Notes: generated by a model not told the origin, from the sequence alone. 64,000 bases of DNA from Mesostigma viride (GCA_009746045.1 RPFO01000154.1:1483512-1547511); one strand, 5' to 3'; shown: positions 33,960 to 50,197, numbered from the stretch's first letter. Numbers and translations are program-made.

Positions 33960-36900
33960 TCAGCAGTCGTCGTCGTCGTCGTCGTCGTCATCGTCATCGG
34001 CAAGGATGAGCGCTCGCTTCCGACGCCGGGAGGCGCCTGCGTTGTTGTTCTCCGCCACATCGTCGCTGGGTGGAACCATCTCGCGCAATCGAGCCTCGGC
34101 CAGGGTGATATCCGGCGCTTGCAACGCAGGGACGACCACACCGGGGCACCCGCAGATCTGTGCCTCCAGCTCGTGGAGAGGCACACAAGAAACCGCGTCC
34201 TCCTCCCAACGGGCACCCCAGTACATGGCTACCATGTCGTTTTGCGTGTCGACAACAGCGACACGACCATGGTACCTGCCGTCCCGGCTTTCGGTGCGAC
34301 CGTCCGCGGATGTCACACGCTCCGACGCCCAATGACACACGACTTGCCCTACGAGGTTGCGGCTGCCACTCTTGACCTGCAGCCTTATGCCTTCCCAGCA
34401 TGCCTTCGCCATGCCGACGATGCCCTTCGAGCATTCAGCATCTTGCCACTTCACGACCGGGTGTTCCGCGTCATAGGGCACCTCCTTCAGCGCCTTTAGG
34501 CACTCCTTGGTGAGCTTTTTGTTCGCACCCAAGGAGACTGCATGGGGCGGCTGACCTCGCTTGCCCACCACTTGTGTCAAGACGAGGTCTGACGCGGTGA
34601 TGATCACCGTGTGCGCCGCAGTGGTTGGCGGATGGGGCCATTGCGCAATGTCTGGGTTCCACGGGTGCCACGTGTCACGCAAATGCTTAGCGCGGTATAC
34701 AAAGAGCTCAATAGAAGGTTGGCCGCCATCCTCCTTCGCAACCACCTCCTTGATGATGCCAAAGAGGACTGGAGTCCACGTGAGCTTCGAGTTGCAGAGA
34801 ATACCAGCTGAAGGGTGCCAGTATAGAACAGCGGAGCCTTTCTCAACGCCTTGCATGCGCTTCAAGTAAGCGACCTTGGCTGTCATGGCCCTGTCTTCTG
34901 CCGCCCATTCCTGCTGTGTGTGGCCATCATGAAGAACTCGGTCTACCAGCGGGGTGACGCGCACCGCCTCTGCGTCGACCAACGCCATGAAGTGCTCTTC
35001 TTGCGTCGGTGGTGGTTCAGGCGCTGCATCGTGCTCACGCAGGGCGGAGATGTCCGCGCGAGATGGCCACGGCAAAGGGCGCCACTCCTCAGGCACCTCC
35101 TCAGGGGCATGTGGGACTTTTGCGAAAAAGGCCTCGTTTGGCTTGATGGTGTCGGGCGGAAAGTACCACTGCCAGATGCCATGGGGCAACTTCTCGACCC
35201 TTGTTTTGATCGACTCCAGCTCCTTCCCCAGAAACTCCATGTTCAATGGTGCGAAGGCTGGGGTGTCCTGCAACATCGGAATGCGGTCTGGATCCACAAG
35301 TCGGACGCCAAACAGCGGCCGCCCCTCCGCATCAAACTTGTAAGGCTGTGTCATCGCCTTCCCGCACCGTGGCGCGCCTTCCTGTCGAGTCCCCGCGGGC
35401 TGCCACGGCGTCTTTTGGGACTCCGTGGTCCGGTAGGACAACCAGGTCTCTGCGTTGCCCTGTACCTGGAAGAAGACGGCGTGGTGCACCTTCATTGAGC
35501 GACCGCGTTTTTCAGGCACCGGCTGTGCCGCTCCGCCGCCCGCCGGCTGCGCCTCCGGCCCGCCGCGCGCCGGCTGCCCCGCCCCGCCGCCCGTCGACCA
35601 TGCCCCGCCCCGCCGCCCGTCGACAGCCCCGCCCCGCCGCCCACGCGCGCCGGCAGCGCCGCTGGCCCCCCGCACGCCGACCGCCCTGCCCCGCCGCCCG
35701 TCGACTGCCCCGCCCCGCCGCCCGTCGACAGCCCCGCCCCGCCGCATGCCAGCTGCGCCGGCCCGCCGCCCACGCGCGCCGGCAGCGCCGCTGGCCCCCC
35801 GCACGCCGACGGCCCTGCCCCGCCGCCCGTCGACTGCCCCGCCCCGCCGCCCGTTGACAGCCCCGCCCCGCCGCCCACGCGCGCCGGCAGCGCCGCTGGC
35901 CCCCGCACGCCGACCGCCCTGCCCCGCCGCCCGTCGACTGCCCCGCCCCGCCGCCCGTCGACAGCCCCGCCCCGGCGCCCACGCGCGCCGGCAGCGCCGC
36001 TGGCCCCCCGCGCGCCGACTGCCCCGCCACGCCGCCCGTCGACAGCCCCGCCCCGCCGCCCACGCGCGCCGGCAGCGCCGCTGGCCCCCGCGCGCCGACG
36101 GCCCCGCCCCGCCGCCCGTCGACAGCCCCGCCCCGCCGCCCACGCGCGCCGGCAGCACCGCTGGCCCCCCGCACGCCGACTGCCCCGCCCCGCCGCCCGT
36201 CGACAGCCCCGCCCCGCCGCCCACGCGCGCCGGCAGCACCGCTGGCCCCCCGCCCGTCGACTGCCCCGCCCCGCCGCCCGTCGACAGCCCCGCCCCGCCG
36301 CCCACGCGCGCCGGCAGCGCCGCTGGCCCCCCGCGCGCCGACCGCCCTGCCCCGCCGCCCGTCGACTGCCCCGCCCCGCCGCCCGTCGACAGCCCCGCCC
36401 CGCCGCCCACGCGCGCCGGCAGCGCCGCTGGCCCCCGCACGCCGACCGCCCTGCCCCGCCGCCCGTCGACTGCCCCGCCCCGCCGCCCGTCGACAGCCCC
36501 GCCCCGCCGCCCACGCGCGCCGGCAGCGCCGCTGGCCCCCCGCACGCCGACCGCCCCGCCACGCCGCCCGTCGACTGCCCCGCCCCGCCGCCCGTCGACA
36601 GCCCCGCCCCGCCGCCCACGCGCGCCGGCAGCACCGCTGGCCCCCCGCACGCCGACGGCCCTGCCCCGCCGCCCGTCGACTGCCCCGCCCCGCCGCCCGT
36701 CGACAGCCCCGCCCCGCCGCCCACGCGCGCCGGCAGCACCGCTGGCCCCCCGCACGCCGACGGCCCTGCCCCGCCGCCCGTCGACAGCCCCGCCCCGCCG
36801 CCCACGCGCGCCGGCAGCGCCGCTGGCCCCCGCGCGCCGACTGCCCCGCCCCGCCGCCCGCGCGCGCCGGCAGCACCGCTGGCCCGCCGCCCGTCGACGG

Positions 36901-38943
36901 CCCTGCCCCGCCGCCCGTCGACTGCCCCGCCCCGCCGCGCACCGGCAGCGCCGCCCCGCTGCCCGCTGACTGCCCCGCCCCGCCGCGTGCCGGCTGCGCC
37001 GCCGCTGCCGCCCCGCCGCGCACCGATGGCGCCGCCCCTCCGTGCGCCGGCTGCGCCTCGCTGCACGCAGGCTGCACGACATCACCACGCACCCTGGTGA
37101 CCTTGATAACCTGATCCTCCCTACCGGTCATCCAATCTACTGTGCTGCACCAACCGGCAAACGACTCGCGCTGCAACGGAGTGAGAAAGTTCCTGACATC
37201 GTAAGCGACCCCCAATACCTTGACCTCCGTGCCAGCGGGGACGGTCGAGTTGCAGTTCGCAGCTGCACCACTAGGCTGACGGAATGCCTCTTCTATGGCC
37301 GCCACCCAGCTCTCCAAAGTTGGGTACTTGTGCACGAAGCTAGGCCCCCCCGCCACAGCGTGTCTCATGTAGGCCACAAGCACGCCGAATTTCTGATCTG
37401 GGTCGGCGTGCGTGTGGCCCACGAGCATGCGGTGCATTTCGACGACGTCGAAGAAGCCAACGTGTACGAGCCACCATGCAAACAGTAAGACGGTGTGATT
37501 CCGGTTTTCACTCCCACCGTCCAGTTGCAGGCACAAACACCTGGGCATGTGCGGCAGCCCCGCCCTCCTCCATGGCTGGTCCCTCATCAACTGCGCCAGG
37601 ATGTGCATCAGCATCGTGACGGTGACACTGCCGGAGAGGTTGTCGGTCATGAGGACCCATGCGAGAACGATGAACCACATCGCCTTGTACCCATGGACGG
37701 CCGCACAGAAGAGCGAGAACGGCATCATGCCACCTGCATAGCTGCCCCATGAGTCGGGCCCCCCCACCAGCTTCGGCCAGTATGTCTTGGCGTGATCCAG
37801 CTTGTCGAGGTTGATCGACAAAATGGCCGTCAACATAGCGGCCACCATCGCGCAGGCAAGCTCGCGCCTCAACCAATAGTTCTGGCGGGTAAACCAGGCC
37901 AGAGCGACATGCTGCTTGATTTGGTTGTCGACGTACTGCCGTTGTGCCTCAGTTGAAGCACCGCGGCGCCGCATGCGCAGTTCCACGCAGTCCGCGCAGT
38001 GACCGGTGCTCTTGTTGTGCGGGCATACCACCACCTTCGGGCTCCTCTGCCCTGGGAAGTAGTCGCCTTTGCAGTAGGTGCGCCAGATGCGGTAGAATGC
38101 GTTGTAGCCTAGCACCTTGGCCCCTTCCCCCGCTTCTGCCACCACGTCTTCAACGTACATGGCGTGCATCTCCTTGATGGACATGACGTCCATGAAGACA
38201 ACGCCAGCATGAGTCGGGTCATGGTCTGCGATCTGCTGCACCAACTCGTGCATCCACATTGCTGCGTGTTCGCCAACCTCCGAACGCCCCCGAGCATCAC
38301 GCTCAGGTGGTGCGTGCTCCAGACCAACACCGAAAGTCGCTAGGTCGTTGGGATGCACGGTCAGGAAATACTCTTTCGCCGACACGACCGACGCCACCAG
38401 ATTGTTCCAAGTCGCCCGGGTAACGCCGGCCATCTTCCGGATGGCAGATGCACAACCGGTGACGGTGTACATGCACCCCGCAATCACCACGTCCACGTGT
38501 AAAGGGCCGGTAATGATGTACTTCTTGTAACGGCCACCGTCGGCAGGGGATTCTACCTCGATGTTGCCCACGCCGGCCGACCGGATCACGTCGCAAAGGG
38601 AGGCCATGCGCTGCTGGTCCGTTTGGTTGTACAGGTACTCTCGAAAGGCAGTCCACGACCTGGTATCGGTAAGTAAGGTGCCCACCTTCTCGAGGCAATG
38701 CTCCCCACAAGTCGGACCGCACTTCCTGGCCTTGGCGATGTCCTTGTCAACGGACTTCAATTTGGAGGCGAGAAGCCGGGCGCCATCTTTCTTCCCACTG
38801 CGCTTCGCTCGAGAGGAAGACGTGCCGGGCCCCATTTCCGTGTGAAGCAGGTCGTCGTCAGAGCCGTCAGAATCTACGCCCCAACTAGCTTCAGAACTCG
38901 CATCCGAATCCACCAGGTCTGGCACATCCCATTCTTCATCCAT
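33960..38943 (-). CDS. DUF7869/DDE-like transposase candidate with internal minisatellite
   Basis: ATG at 38943 opens a frame of ~620 ordinary residues. A CxxH..CxxC zinc site lies at 307-319 (CPHNKSTGHCADC). Three motifs follow in the order of the DUF7869 family: LDKLDHAKT (~380-388), LQLDGGSENRN (472-482) and LVGHTHADPDQKFG (507-520). They are rich in Asp/Glu/His and probably form an RNase-H-like active site; transposase activity is inferred. From 37065 to 35515 the frame runs through a GC-rich minisatellite coding GGAGxSTGGGAG-type repeats. Beyond it a ~520-residue C-terminal region (WHPWNPDIAQWPH) runs in another frame to a poly-Asp tail and stop at 33960. The frame change falls in the minisatellite, where C-runs are 5 or 6 long, so it may be real, spliced out, or a sequencing error. 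Total ~1,660 aa. Confidence 0.7.
35515..37065. repeat. ~108-bp GC-rich coding minisatellite
   Basis: About 14 units containing CGCCCGTCGACTGCCCCGCC, CGCCCACGCGCGCCGGCAGC and GCCGCTGGCCCCCCGCACGC. Units differ mainly by loss of a CCGCCCGTCGAC sub-block and by C-run length (5 versus 6). All reading frames are long and open here because the unit lacks stop words. Confidence 0.9.
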
Positions 38944-38944
38944 G

Positions 38945-39420
38945 TTAATAGGAAATCTACTGTATTACACCCGGTGGTGCTTGGACAGAAGCAAGAAACC
39001 CCGCCCACCGCTCAAATGTGGCGCCCAACAAAGCCCCAAACTGTTTTCTTCAATAAGTCTACTGTTCTACATCCGGTGGTGGATGGACACAAGCAATAAA
39101 GGCCCCGCCCACACCTCAGATTTCTTTAGAAAATCTACTGATCTACATTCGATGGCGCCTTCACAGAAGCAGGAAACTCCGCCCACCGGTCAAATGTGAC
39201 GCCCAACAAAGCCCCAACTGATTTCTTCAAGAAGTATACTGTTTTACAGCCGGTAGTGCTTGGGCAGAAGCACTATAAAAGAGACAACCAGCGCAGGCCA
39301 GAAATCGCAGGCCAGAAATCGCAACTATGTAAAGCCCGCCCACACATCGGATTTCTTTACGAAAAACCTGTTTTACATTCGATGGGGTCTTGACAGATTC
39401 AAACAAATTATCGTTTCTAC
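38945..39420. repeat. Degenerate promoter-proximal repeat
   Basis: Four or five diverged copies of a ~110-bp motif (TCTACTGTTCTACATCCGGT ... GCCCGCCCAC ... TTTCTT) directly upstream of the minus-strand gene. Near 39280 there is an 'AGAGACAACCAGCGCAGGCC' fragment of the 389-bp inverted-repeat element. Confidence 0.65.
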
Positions 39421-39455
39421 CTGCGTGCGACTGCTGCGGCTGAGTGCTGCAACTT

Positions 39456-40480
39456 GTCTTCACGTCTTCACGTCTTCACGTCTTCACGTCTTCACCGCGT
39501 CTTCACCTGTCTTCACCACGTCTTCACGGCTTCACGGCTTCACGTCTTCACGGCTTCACCTGAACACCTGAACTTCACCTGAACTTGCCGTATCGTGTCT
39601 TCACGTCTTCACGTCTTCACGTCTTCACGTCTTCACGTCTTCACGTCTTCACCGCGTCTTCACCTGTCTTCACCACGTCTTCACGGCTTCACGGCTTCAC
39701 GTCTTCACGGCTTCACCTGAACACCTGAACTTCACCTGAACTTGCCGTATCGTGTCTTCACGTCTTCACGTCTTCACGTCTTCACGTCTTCACGTCTTCA
39801 CCGCGTCTTCACCTGTCTTCACCACGTCTTCACGGCTTCACGGCTTCACGTCTTCACGGCTTCACCTGAACACCTGAACTTCACCTGAACTTGCCGTATC
39901 GTGTCTTCACGTCTTCACGTCTTCACGTCTTCACGTCTTCACGTCTTCACCGCGTCTTCACCTGTCTTCACCACGTCTTCACGGCTTCACGGCTTCACGT
40001 CTTCACGGCTTCACCTGAACACCTGAACTTCACCTGAACTTGCCGTATCGTGTCTTCACGTCTTCACGTCTTCACGTCTTCACGTCTTCACGTCTTCACC
40101 GCGTCTTCACCTGTCTTCACCACGTCTTCACGGCTTCACGGCTTCACGTCTTCACGGCTTCACCTGAACACCTGAACTTCACCTGAACTTGCCGTATCGT
40201 GTCTTCACGTCTTCACGTCTTCACGTCTTCACGTCTTCACGTCTTCACCGCGTCTTCACCTGTCTTCACCACGGCTTCACGGCTTCACGTCTTCACGTCT
40301 TCACGGCTTCACCTGAACACCTGAACTTCACCTGAACTTGCCGTATCGTGTCTTCACGTCTTCACGTCTTCACGTCTTCACGTCTTCACGTCTTCACCAC
40401 GTCTTCACCTGTCTTCACCACGTCTTCACGGCTTCACGGCTTCACGTCTTCACGGCTTCACCTGAACACCTGAACTTTGC
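39456..40480. repeat. 149-bp tandem array of TCTTCACG words between the divergent genes
   Basis: The landmark CCGTATCG occurs at 39588, 39745, 39894, 40043, 40192 and 40341 (spacing 157, then 149 each). Units consist of repeated CGTCTTCA octamers followed by CACGGCTTCACCTGAACACC. The array sits between the start codons of the two transposon genes. Confidence 0.95.
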
Positions 40481-40635
40481 GTATCGTATCTTTGATACAT
40501 TGCATCATTTGCATGCCTTGGAGCTGCACGTCTTCAAGCAGTGTCACCCAGTTCCCGCTTGATTCAAATGCACTTCGCGCTTGAATTCGTGACTTCGCTC
40601 AAGGTGGAAGGTGATGGGCACTAGCCACGGGAACT

Positions 40636-43397
<2,762 letters not shown>

Positions 43398-43730
43398 ATC
43401 AGTTCTTTGACACTGAGTTGGCACTAGACGCAACACCTTTGATGCACATGAGTGCAGGGCGCATGTGTGGAAACCATGCAACCATGGCGATCCCTCAAAA
43501 AGTTTGGTTATGTAATAAGTGAGACAATTATTCCGGACGTATGATGGCCCAACGTCCTGTAAGGTTGAGTTGTCTTATTCAATTGGCATATGTTGTCTTA
43601 TTGATGTTGTCTCATTGCCTTAATGGGTCAATTGTCTTAGTTTATATCATGTATATCTTGGGAAACTCATTGCTTCAATAAAATGCATGTTAGGCGCAAT
43701 CAACCCCCTCAAACACATCTGAAAACTGCA
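43398..43730. other. Non-coding right flank inside the transposon
   Basis: AT-rich, with several GAGACAA/TTGTCTTA words. No gene. Confidence 0.5.
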
Positions 43731-43787
43731 CAGTGCATCAAATGTATCCTAAACAAAAAAATGTATCCTAATCCGGTAAAACCACCC

Positions 43788-45765
43788 CATCCTAGCTGTG
43801 GACACTCAGGCACAGGTCAGTGTGATCAGTGCACAAGCCATTCCTGGTCTGCAACTTGCACCCTCACCATGGACACAGGTGCAAGATTTTTCAGGCAAAA
43901 CAACCTTAGATGTGTTGGGTCAAGTAATGATCCCCATACTTGGCATCCAGACACCTTTCCAGGTAGTGGAAGGGTACATGGGCAATGCTTTGTTGGGAGA
44001 ACCCTTTATCTCTTACCCAGGTGTCACCATCACTGCTAGCCAGCTGCGTGTGACTGGGGTAGGAGCCATTCCCTTGGATCACTACAAGATTCCATTGTCC
44101 CAACTGGTTCATGGATTAGATGCCTATATCAAGGCCATTAACATCAAATATGGGCCAGGTGAAATCCCTGACCTAGAGAAAAAGGTGCACAATCAAAGGC
44201 CACACCCGCAGTCCTTTGGGGTTGGAAAGTGGGACTTAGCCATGCACTCTCCTCACAACTATGATGCTCTAATCCAACAATGCAAAACACAAAAAGGGTT
44301 TCAAAAATGGATCCAAGCCATTAGGCACCAAGCCCGCGAAGAGTGGGTGCTGCCAAACCCTAAGCATCCTGACTATAAGCCACCTGTCACTCCTGTCTGG
44401 GAAATTCCAGAAGGTGCCAAAAAGTTGAGACTCAAGTTTGTGCTAAAACACAAGGCACAGCCAGTAGGCTCACCTATATATCATGCTAGGCCATGTGTGA
44501 CAGAATTAAAAGGCATGTCAAAACTGTCCAAGGGTGAACTCTACACTCCTGGGCTGCAGCAAACATCCCTTAGGATACTGCTCTCTGTCTTCCTCCACCA
44601 TCTCAATGCTGGCCAAGATTATGCCTGCAAAGCTAGTAACTGATATCAAAAGGGCTTTCCTTAGAGGGGACCCTGATAAAGCGCAAGATGTGTGGAAGGG
44701 TCAGGTCTATGTGGTTCCCACCCCGGCCTGCTGCATGGGCACATGATATTGATGAGCCATTTCTACTCCTAAATTTAGGGGTGGAAGGTTTGCAAAGTGC
44801 TCCCACTATCTTCAGAAAATCAGCAGAAGAGGTGTTCAAGAAACTTAATGCCACTTATGATGATCTGGACCCTTGTCTCTTTGCTGTGCCCACACCCTCT
44901 GGCTTGCTCCTGTTTGTGTGGCATGGTGATGACCAACTGATTTGTGGACCAAGAGCTGAAGTTGACAAGTTCATTCAGCAGGTTCAGCAGTCATATGAGC
45001 CGATTGGAAAGCAGACAGAGCTGGGGCTAGAACCCCTACAGTTCTGTGGCATAATGCTAGCACTGGAAGAGCAACAGGAACAGTGGGTGTGTACTCTATC
45101 CCCGCCTGCCCAGTACTTAGAAGAATGCCTAGAGCTGCTTGATATTCCGTGCATTCCTGCTCACATGTGTGCTACTGTCAAAGGAAAATTAGGGTGGCTG
45201 AGTGCCATCTGTGCACCTCATCTGGCAGTGGTCAGCAGGATTGATGACACAGTATTACAAACCATGAAACCTAAGGATCTCCAGAAGCTACTAAAGGCTG
45301 GACCTTCCCTTGTCATTCATCCACTCAACCTCATGGAAGATATTCACATTAACTGTCTGATGGACAGCTCCATGGAGAGTAGGGTAATAACAAAAATGGA
45401 TGCCAGGGAGGCTGGGGTGTTCTTCCTTACCAACAAGGGAGACTATATGTCCATGGTGTCGTGGTACAGCAGATTGCATCGCAGAAAAGCTGTTGGCAGT
45501 AACTCTGCTGAGTGCCGTGCTGTGGTGTCTGCTGTGCAGCATGCTCGATCCCTTCAGCACATACTAACCTGGTTGCAAACTCAGGCTGGCAGCAAGGCTG
45601 ATGTGCATGCTCACTTACACACTGACAGTCAGTCAGTCATTAGTTTCCTTAACAAGAAATCTGTGACTGCTGCTGTGCATACTGATCTGGACTGGGTGAT
45701 TTTGAAACAGGAAACAAGCTATTTTTCCAGCTGGCAGCATCACTATACTTTTCGTCCGAGGGTGG
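43788..45765 (+). pseudogene. Copia-like pol, copy 2, right part (protease, RT, RNase H)
   Basis: Continues copy 2 after the DNA transposon: retropepsin-like domain (VDTQAQVSVIS), RT and RNase H. Unlike copy 1 it is not interrupted at 45084, and the RNase H frame is open. It carries two private 4-base insertions, AGTA near 44635 and GGCC near 44727, each of which breaks the RT frame around the DIKRAFLRG motif. Confidence 0.85.
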
Positions 45766-45883
45766 TAAAAAGCATCCGAGGCGTAAATTACGAGGTGGTA
45801 AGTTACTCCGCTTTTACTCTTACCGTTTGCATACGAGTTCGGATCTTTCTCGTAAGTTACGAATTAGATCCGAGGTAAGATCC

Positions 45884-46079
45884 GACGTCGTAATGTACGA
45901 GGTAGTAATTTACGAGGTAGTAATTTACGAGGTAGTAATTTACGAGGTAGTAATGTACGAGGTAGTAAGGTACGAGGTAGTAATGTACGAGGTAGTAATG
46001 TACGAGGTAGTAATTTACGAGGTAGTAAGGTACGAGGTAGTAATTTGCGAGGTAGTAATCTACGAGTTGGTAATTTACG
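45884..46079. repeat. 15-bp tandem array TACGAGGTAGTAATT (copy 2)
   Basis: Same array as at 27350-27545, with one base difference in spacing. Confidence 0.9.
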
Positions 46080-48388
46080 ATCCCGGTACTTGGTCCCGTA
46101 GGTTACGACGTCGTATGCTTCTCGCGTACACTACCGGTACTACAATCATGTCGCTATGTCGTTCTGAATTGCAGTACGCATGTCACTTATCAGAATTTCA
46201 CTTTGATTTCACTTATAATTTCGGTCAACCTAACCCCTAACACCCATTTACCCGGGGGAAAAAAAATGAATGGCATTTGCAGCAAGGCTCATGCAAGACG
46301 AGTTCCTATTTCATAAAAAATTTCATTATTAAATGCAGGATTACATGTCATGCACAAAAATCCAACGCCTTCACAGAAAATAGCATATCAAGTCTTCTGA
46401 CGACAATATCAAGTCAATATCAAATTCGTGGCTTCTCTTCGTGGCTTGAAATACTGTTTCCATGCGGTGCTTAGGACAGCTCCGGGGATGTCGGCACCGC
46501 ACAGAAGCTCCATCCGGGAGCAAGTGCGCCGGGGGAAGATGTTGTACATCCAGAGCTCGATATGTGCGGGAAGCCGTCGTGTTGGAAACCGAGGTGTCTG
46601 CACATAATTCCGCGCGCAGGCAGCTTGTGCCTTTACGGGGGAAGACCTGCGACACAAAAACCGTGTCCGGACAATGCAATACGGAGAAATGGCAACGGCA
46701 GATGGAGTCGGCTAAGGCCGCTTGTAAGGAAAGTGATTTTTAATGCACGAATAAATGTATAATGCATGCTACATCGCCATCGCTTGGGCGGTGAAAAGAC
46801 AAGGACCAACCACATGCCCCCACCTACCCTTCGTGCATCCCGCCCTTGACGAGGCACAACCATGTGCCCCCACCTACCCTTTGTGCGTCCCTCCCTTGAC
46901 AAGAAACAAGCACGTGCACCTATCTAACCTTTGTGCATCCCTTCCTTGGCAAGGAACAAGCACACCCACCCACCTACTCCACATGCATCCCTCCCTTGAC
47001 AAGGAACAAGCACGATCACCCAGCTACCCACTAGCACGGCAGCAAGGCAGACCTTACAATGGCAAGTGATGTTTATCGGTAGAAACTGTTAGACAACTAG
47101 CAAACGAGCCAGCCGGTGAAGAGCAAGGCACGCATGCAAGGAATTTGTCGTTGCCTATGTCTACGCTTGTGTTTGTCACTGCAGTTGAAATCTGCATTTG
47201 CATCAGCAGGCCCGATCGAACCCCATGTCGCCACCCGCATTTCCACTTATACTTCACGGCCCCTTATTCTTCTCTTGTGCCTGCCTTTGCCCTAACTGTT
47301 ACCCTAGCATCTGCCCTTGCCCCTATCCTTTGATCCCCAGTGTTTGCCGTTGCCCTCATCCTTTCCCTAGTGCCTGCCCTTGTCTTCATCTTTTCCCTTG
47401 TGCCTGCCCTTGCCCTTGTCCGTTCCCTCGTGCTTGACTTGTCCTAATCTCTTTCCCTTGCGCCTGCCCTTGCCCTTATCCGCTTCCCTTGTGCCTGCCC
47501 CTGCCCTTGCCCTTGTCATTTCCCTTGAGCCTGCCCTTTTGGCAAGCACAAGTGCCTTTGTCCTTTCCTTGGCCTTGTGCTTGCTCTTCCAGTTTCCCTT
47601 TCCTTTGCTCGTGCGGTTGCCTTTGCTCTTACCCGGGTGCTTGCCCTTGCCGTTTGCAAGCTGCATTATTGTCTTAGCAAGCTAGCAAGTGCAAACTGGC
47701 ACTGAGCCAGAAATGCAAGCAAAGCAGCCAGTGTAAATAAGGATGGACGGGAACAGTAGAAAGCTAGGGGTGGCAACGGTGCTAGAGCTCATGGCAACAA
47801 GGTGGTCCCATTCTTGCTGCATTGGGTGCGTTGCGTGGGTGGGATATTGCGAGAGGGGGACATTCTTGCCTTGGTTGTGTTTTCACATGCACCCGGTGCT
47901 TGAATTTATGCGTGCAAGGGTGGCTGGTATCCCAACCAACAGCCTAAGAGGAAAAAGAGTGCTTAGAAAGCAAGAATGACTTAATGTTGGTAATAGCAGT
48001 GGCGGCGGCAGCAAAAACTGTTGTTATAGATGCAAGCTACAACACTGCGGATGGTTTCTCACACTAATGTGGATAATGATAATGCATGCCACTTAACGGG
48101 ACCATATAAACCACAACAAGAATAAATCGTGAGAGCAAAAGAAAGGGGAGTACAAAATGGCCGGCTTACCTAGCTACAGCAAAAAAATTACATGAAAAAC
48201 AAGATAACTCACCTTTGTCGCAGCAGTGACCATATCAGACAGCTCACAAAAACTTGTTGATCCTTGAAACTTCCTGCTTGAAGGCAGCCACCAACGGTCT
48301 GGAGTTTTCACCCCAGTCCTTCTCAACAGCCAAGGAAAAGGGAAAGAGAGAGGAGGGGTGCGGGAGGGACAAGAGAGCGGGGGTGGGA

Positions 48389-48505
<117 letters not shown>

Positions 48506-49503
48506 GAGAAGTGCGGGTGGGGGTGGGAGAGGTGGGATGGAAGATTCACTACGTTAGCAGGCGACTAAACTGCTACAATGACACAAAACCACGGAGCTAG
48601 GCCCTTCACTCCATCAGATCAGAGTGAAAACCCATGTTGAAACTGGGACAAATGCCATTAGAATGTTACTATGACCGTGGCTAGTAAACGTGAATTGACA
48701 CCCAGGTTGTGACTTCAACGATTGGAGGCAACCTTGCCAAGTCTCCCAAATGCAGTCGGCTAGACAAGCTTCACAAAAAACGCAGCAAACATGTTAACGT
48801 TGCTAATATTCCAACGACGCGCATCCGCAGTCCGGCTGCCAATGAAGTCTTCTTGGTCGCCAGCTGTGCACAGAGGAGTAACCGCTAGAGACGCCAATTT
48901 GCGAACAACTCATTACAATTACAAAGCGCAGGAAGCAGATGGCTATGCATCAACAATTACTTCCGCTCGCCCTCGTATTTAGCCAGGTCTATCTGCCCAA
49001 ACTGGGTAAATGTTTTGCGATCGGTGAAATTGGCACTCTAGTGACTTACTTTCCCAGAAAGTGTCCATTCACACGACAACCGACTCACGCTCACACGTCG
49101 TGAGGAGTTGCCGATAGGATAAAGAAGCCGAACGATGAATTGCTGTACATAAATGCCACGCTAACGGCGTCGTGAACTGACTTCTTGCAATCACGATTAA
49201 AGTGCCCGGCCCAACAACAAATTGGCGACACACGACCCCGCAACTGGAAAAGAATTCTGGCCACATTGATATACATCGGTTTGATAAATTAAAACCTCGC
49301 ATTCGGTTCTGGCTAGCCTCAAACGCATGCGCCTTGAAACCTTTCTCCTCCTGGCGGCCACAGTTTCTCGGTTCTCTTGTTCCGTTGGTCGTGCCGCTAG
49401 CGTGCCACCCGCTCCAGTCCCTAAAATTCAAATTCGTGTTGTTCGAGAAAACGTTGTCGGGTCGGCGACGGCACGATGCCGGGCCGGGCTGCATGGGCCA
49501 TGG

Positions 49504-49953
49504 AGGGTGGTGGTACACAAATACCGTACAGGTGGTACACAACTGCAGCCAGGACAACAGCCGGGCGCTGCGTACCTGCCGTGGGAAGGAGGGGGGTGGT
49601 ACACAAATACCGTACAGGTGGTACACAACTGCAGCCAGCACAACAGCGAGTCGCTGCGTACGTACCCGTGGGAAGGAGGGAGGTGGTACACAAAAACCGT
49701 ACAGGTGGTACACAACTGCAGCCAGCACAACAGCGAGTCGCTGCGTACCTGCCGTGGGAAGGAGGGGGTGGTACACAAATACCGTACAGGTGGTACACAA
49801 CTGCAGCCAGCACAACAGCGAGTCGCTGCGTACCTGCCGTGGGAAGGAGGGAGGTGGTACACAAAAACCGTACAGGTGGTACACAACTGCAGCCAGCACA
49901 ACAGCGAGTCGCTGCGTACCTGCCGTGGGAAGGAGGGGGGTGCTACACAAATA
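49504..49953 (+). repeat. ~85-bp minisatellite, 5 full units and a partial one (copy 2)
   Basis: Same unit as at 30966-31277 but one or more units longer. One unit has an extra GTAC (GCGTACGTACCCG near 49660) relative to copy 1. Confidence 0.85.
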
Positions 49954-50141
49954 TCCGACCTATATATTAGCGATAGCCGCCGCCTATTAAACAGGTCCTA
50001 TTCATCACGAGCGTCAACGCCCCGTCATCGCCCCGTCATCGCCCGGCCGAGGGCCTTAACCTGTTAACTGTTTATTCGGAGTGATAGTCAACGACCTATA
50101 CTACCAATAGCTGCCGCATATCAAACATCGGTTTTTCATCG

Positions 50142-50197
50142 GGCCCGTCGAGGGCGATGACGGTGACGGTCGTCACCGTCATCGCCCTCGACGGGCC
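50142..50197. repeat. 56-bp perfect palindrome (27-bp arms, 2-bp centre)
   Basis: The arm GGCCCGTCGAGGGCGATGAC continues to GGTGACG; the centre is GT; the second arm is its exact reverse complement ending at 50197. Confidence 0.95.

Noticed and set aside
35455-36969. 504-codon plus-strand frame of Arg/Pro/Ala through the GC-rich minisatellite
   Set aside because: It is the antisense shadow of the minus-strand gene; only the minus frames continue into ordinary protein on both sides.
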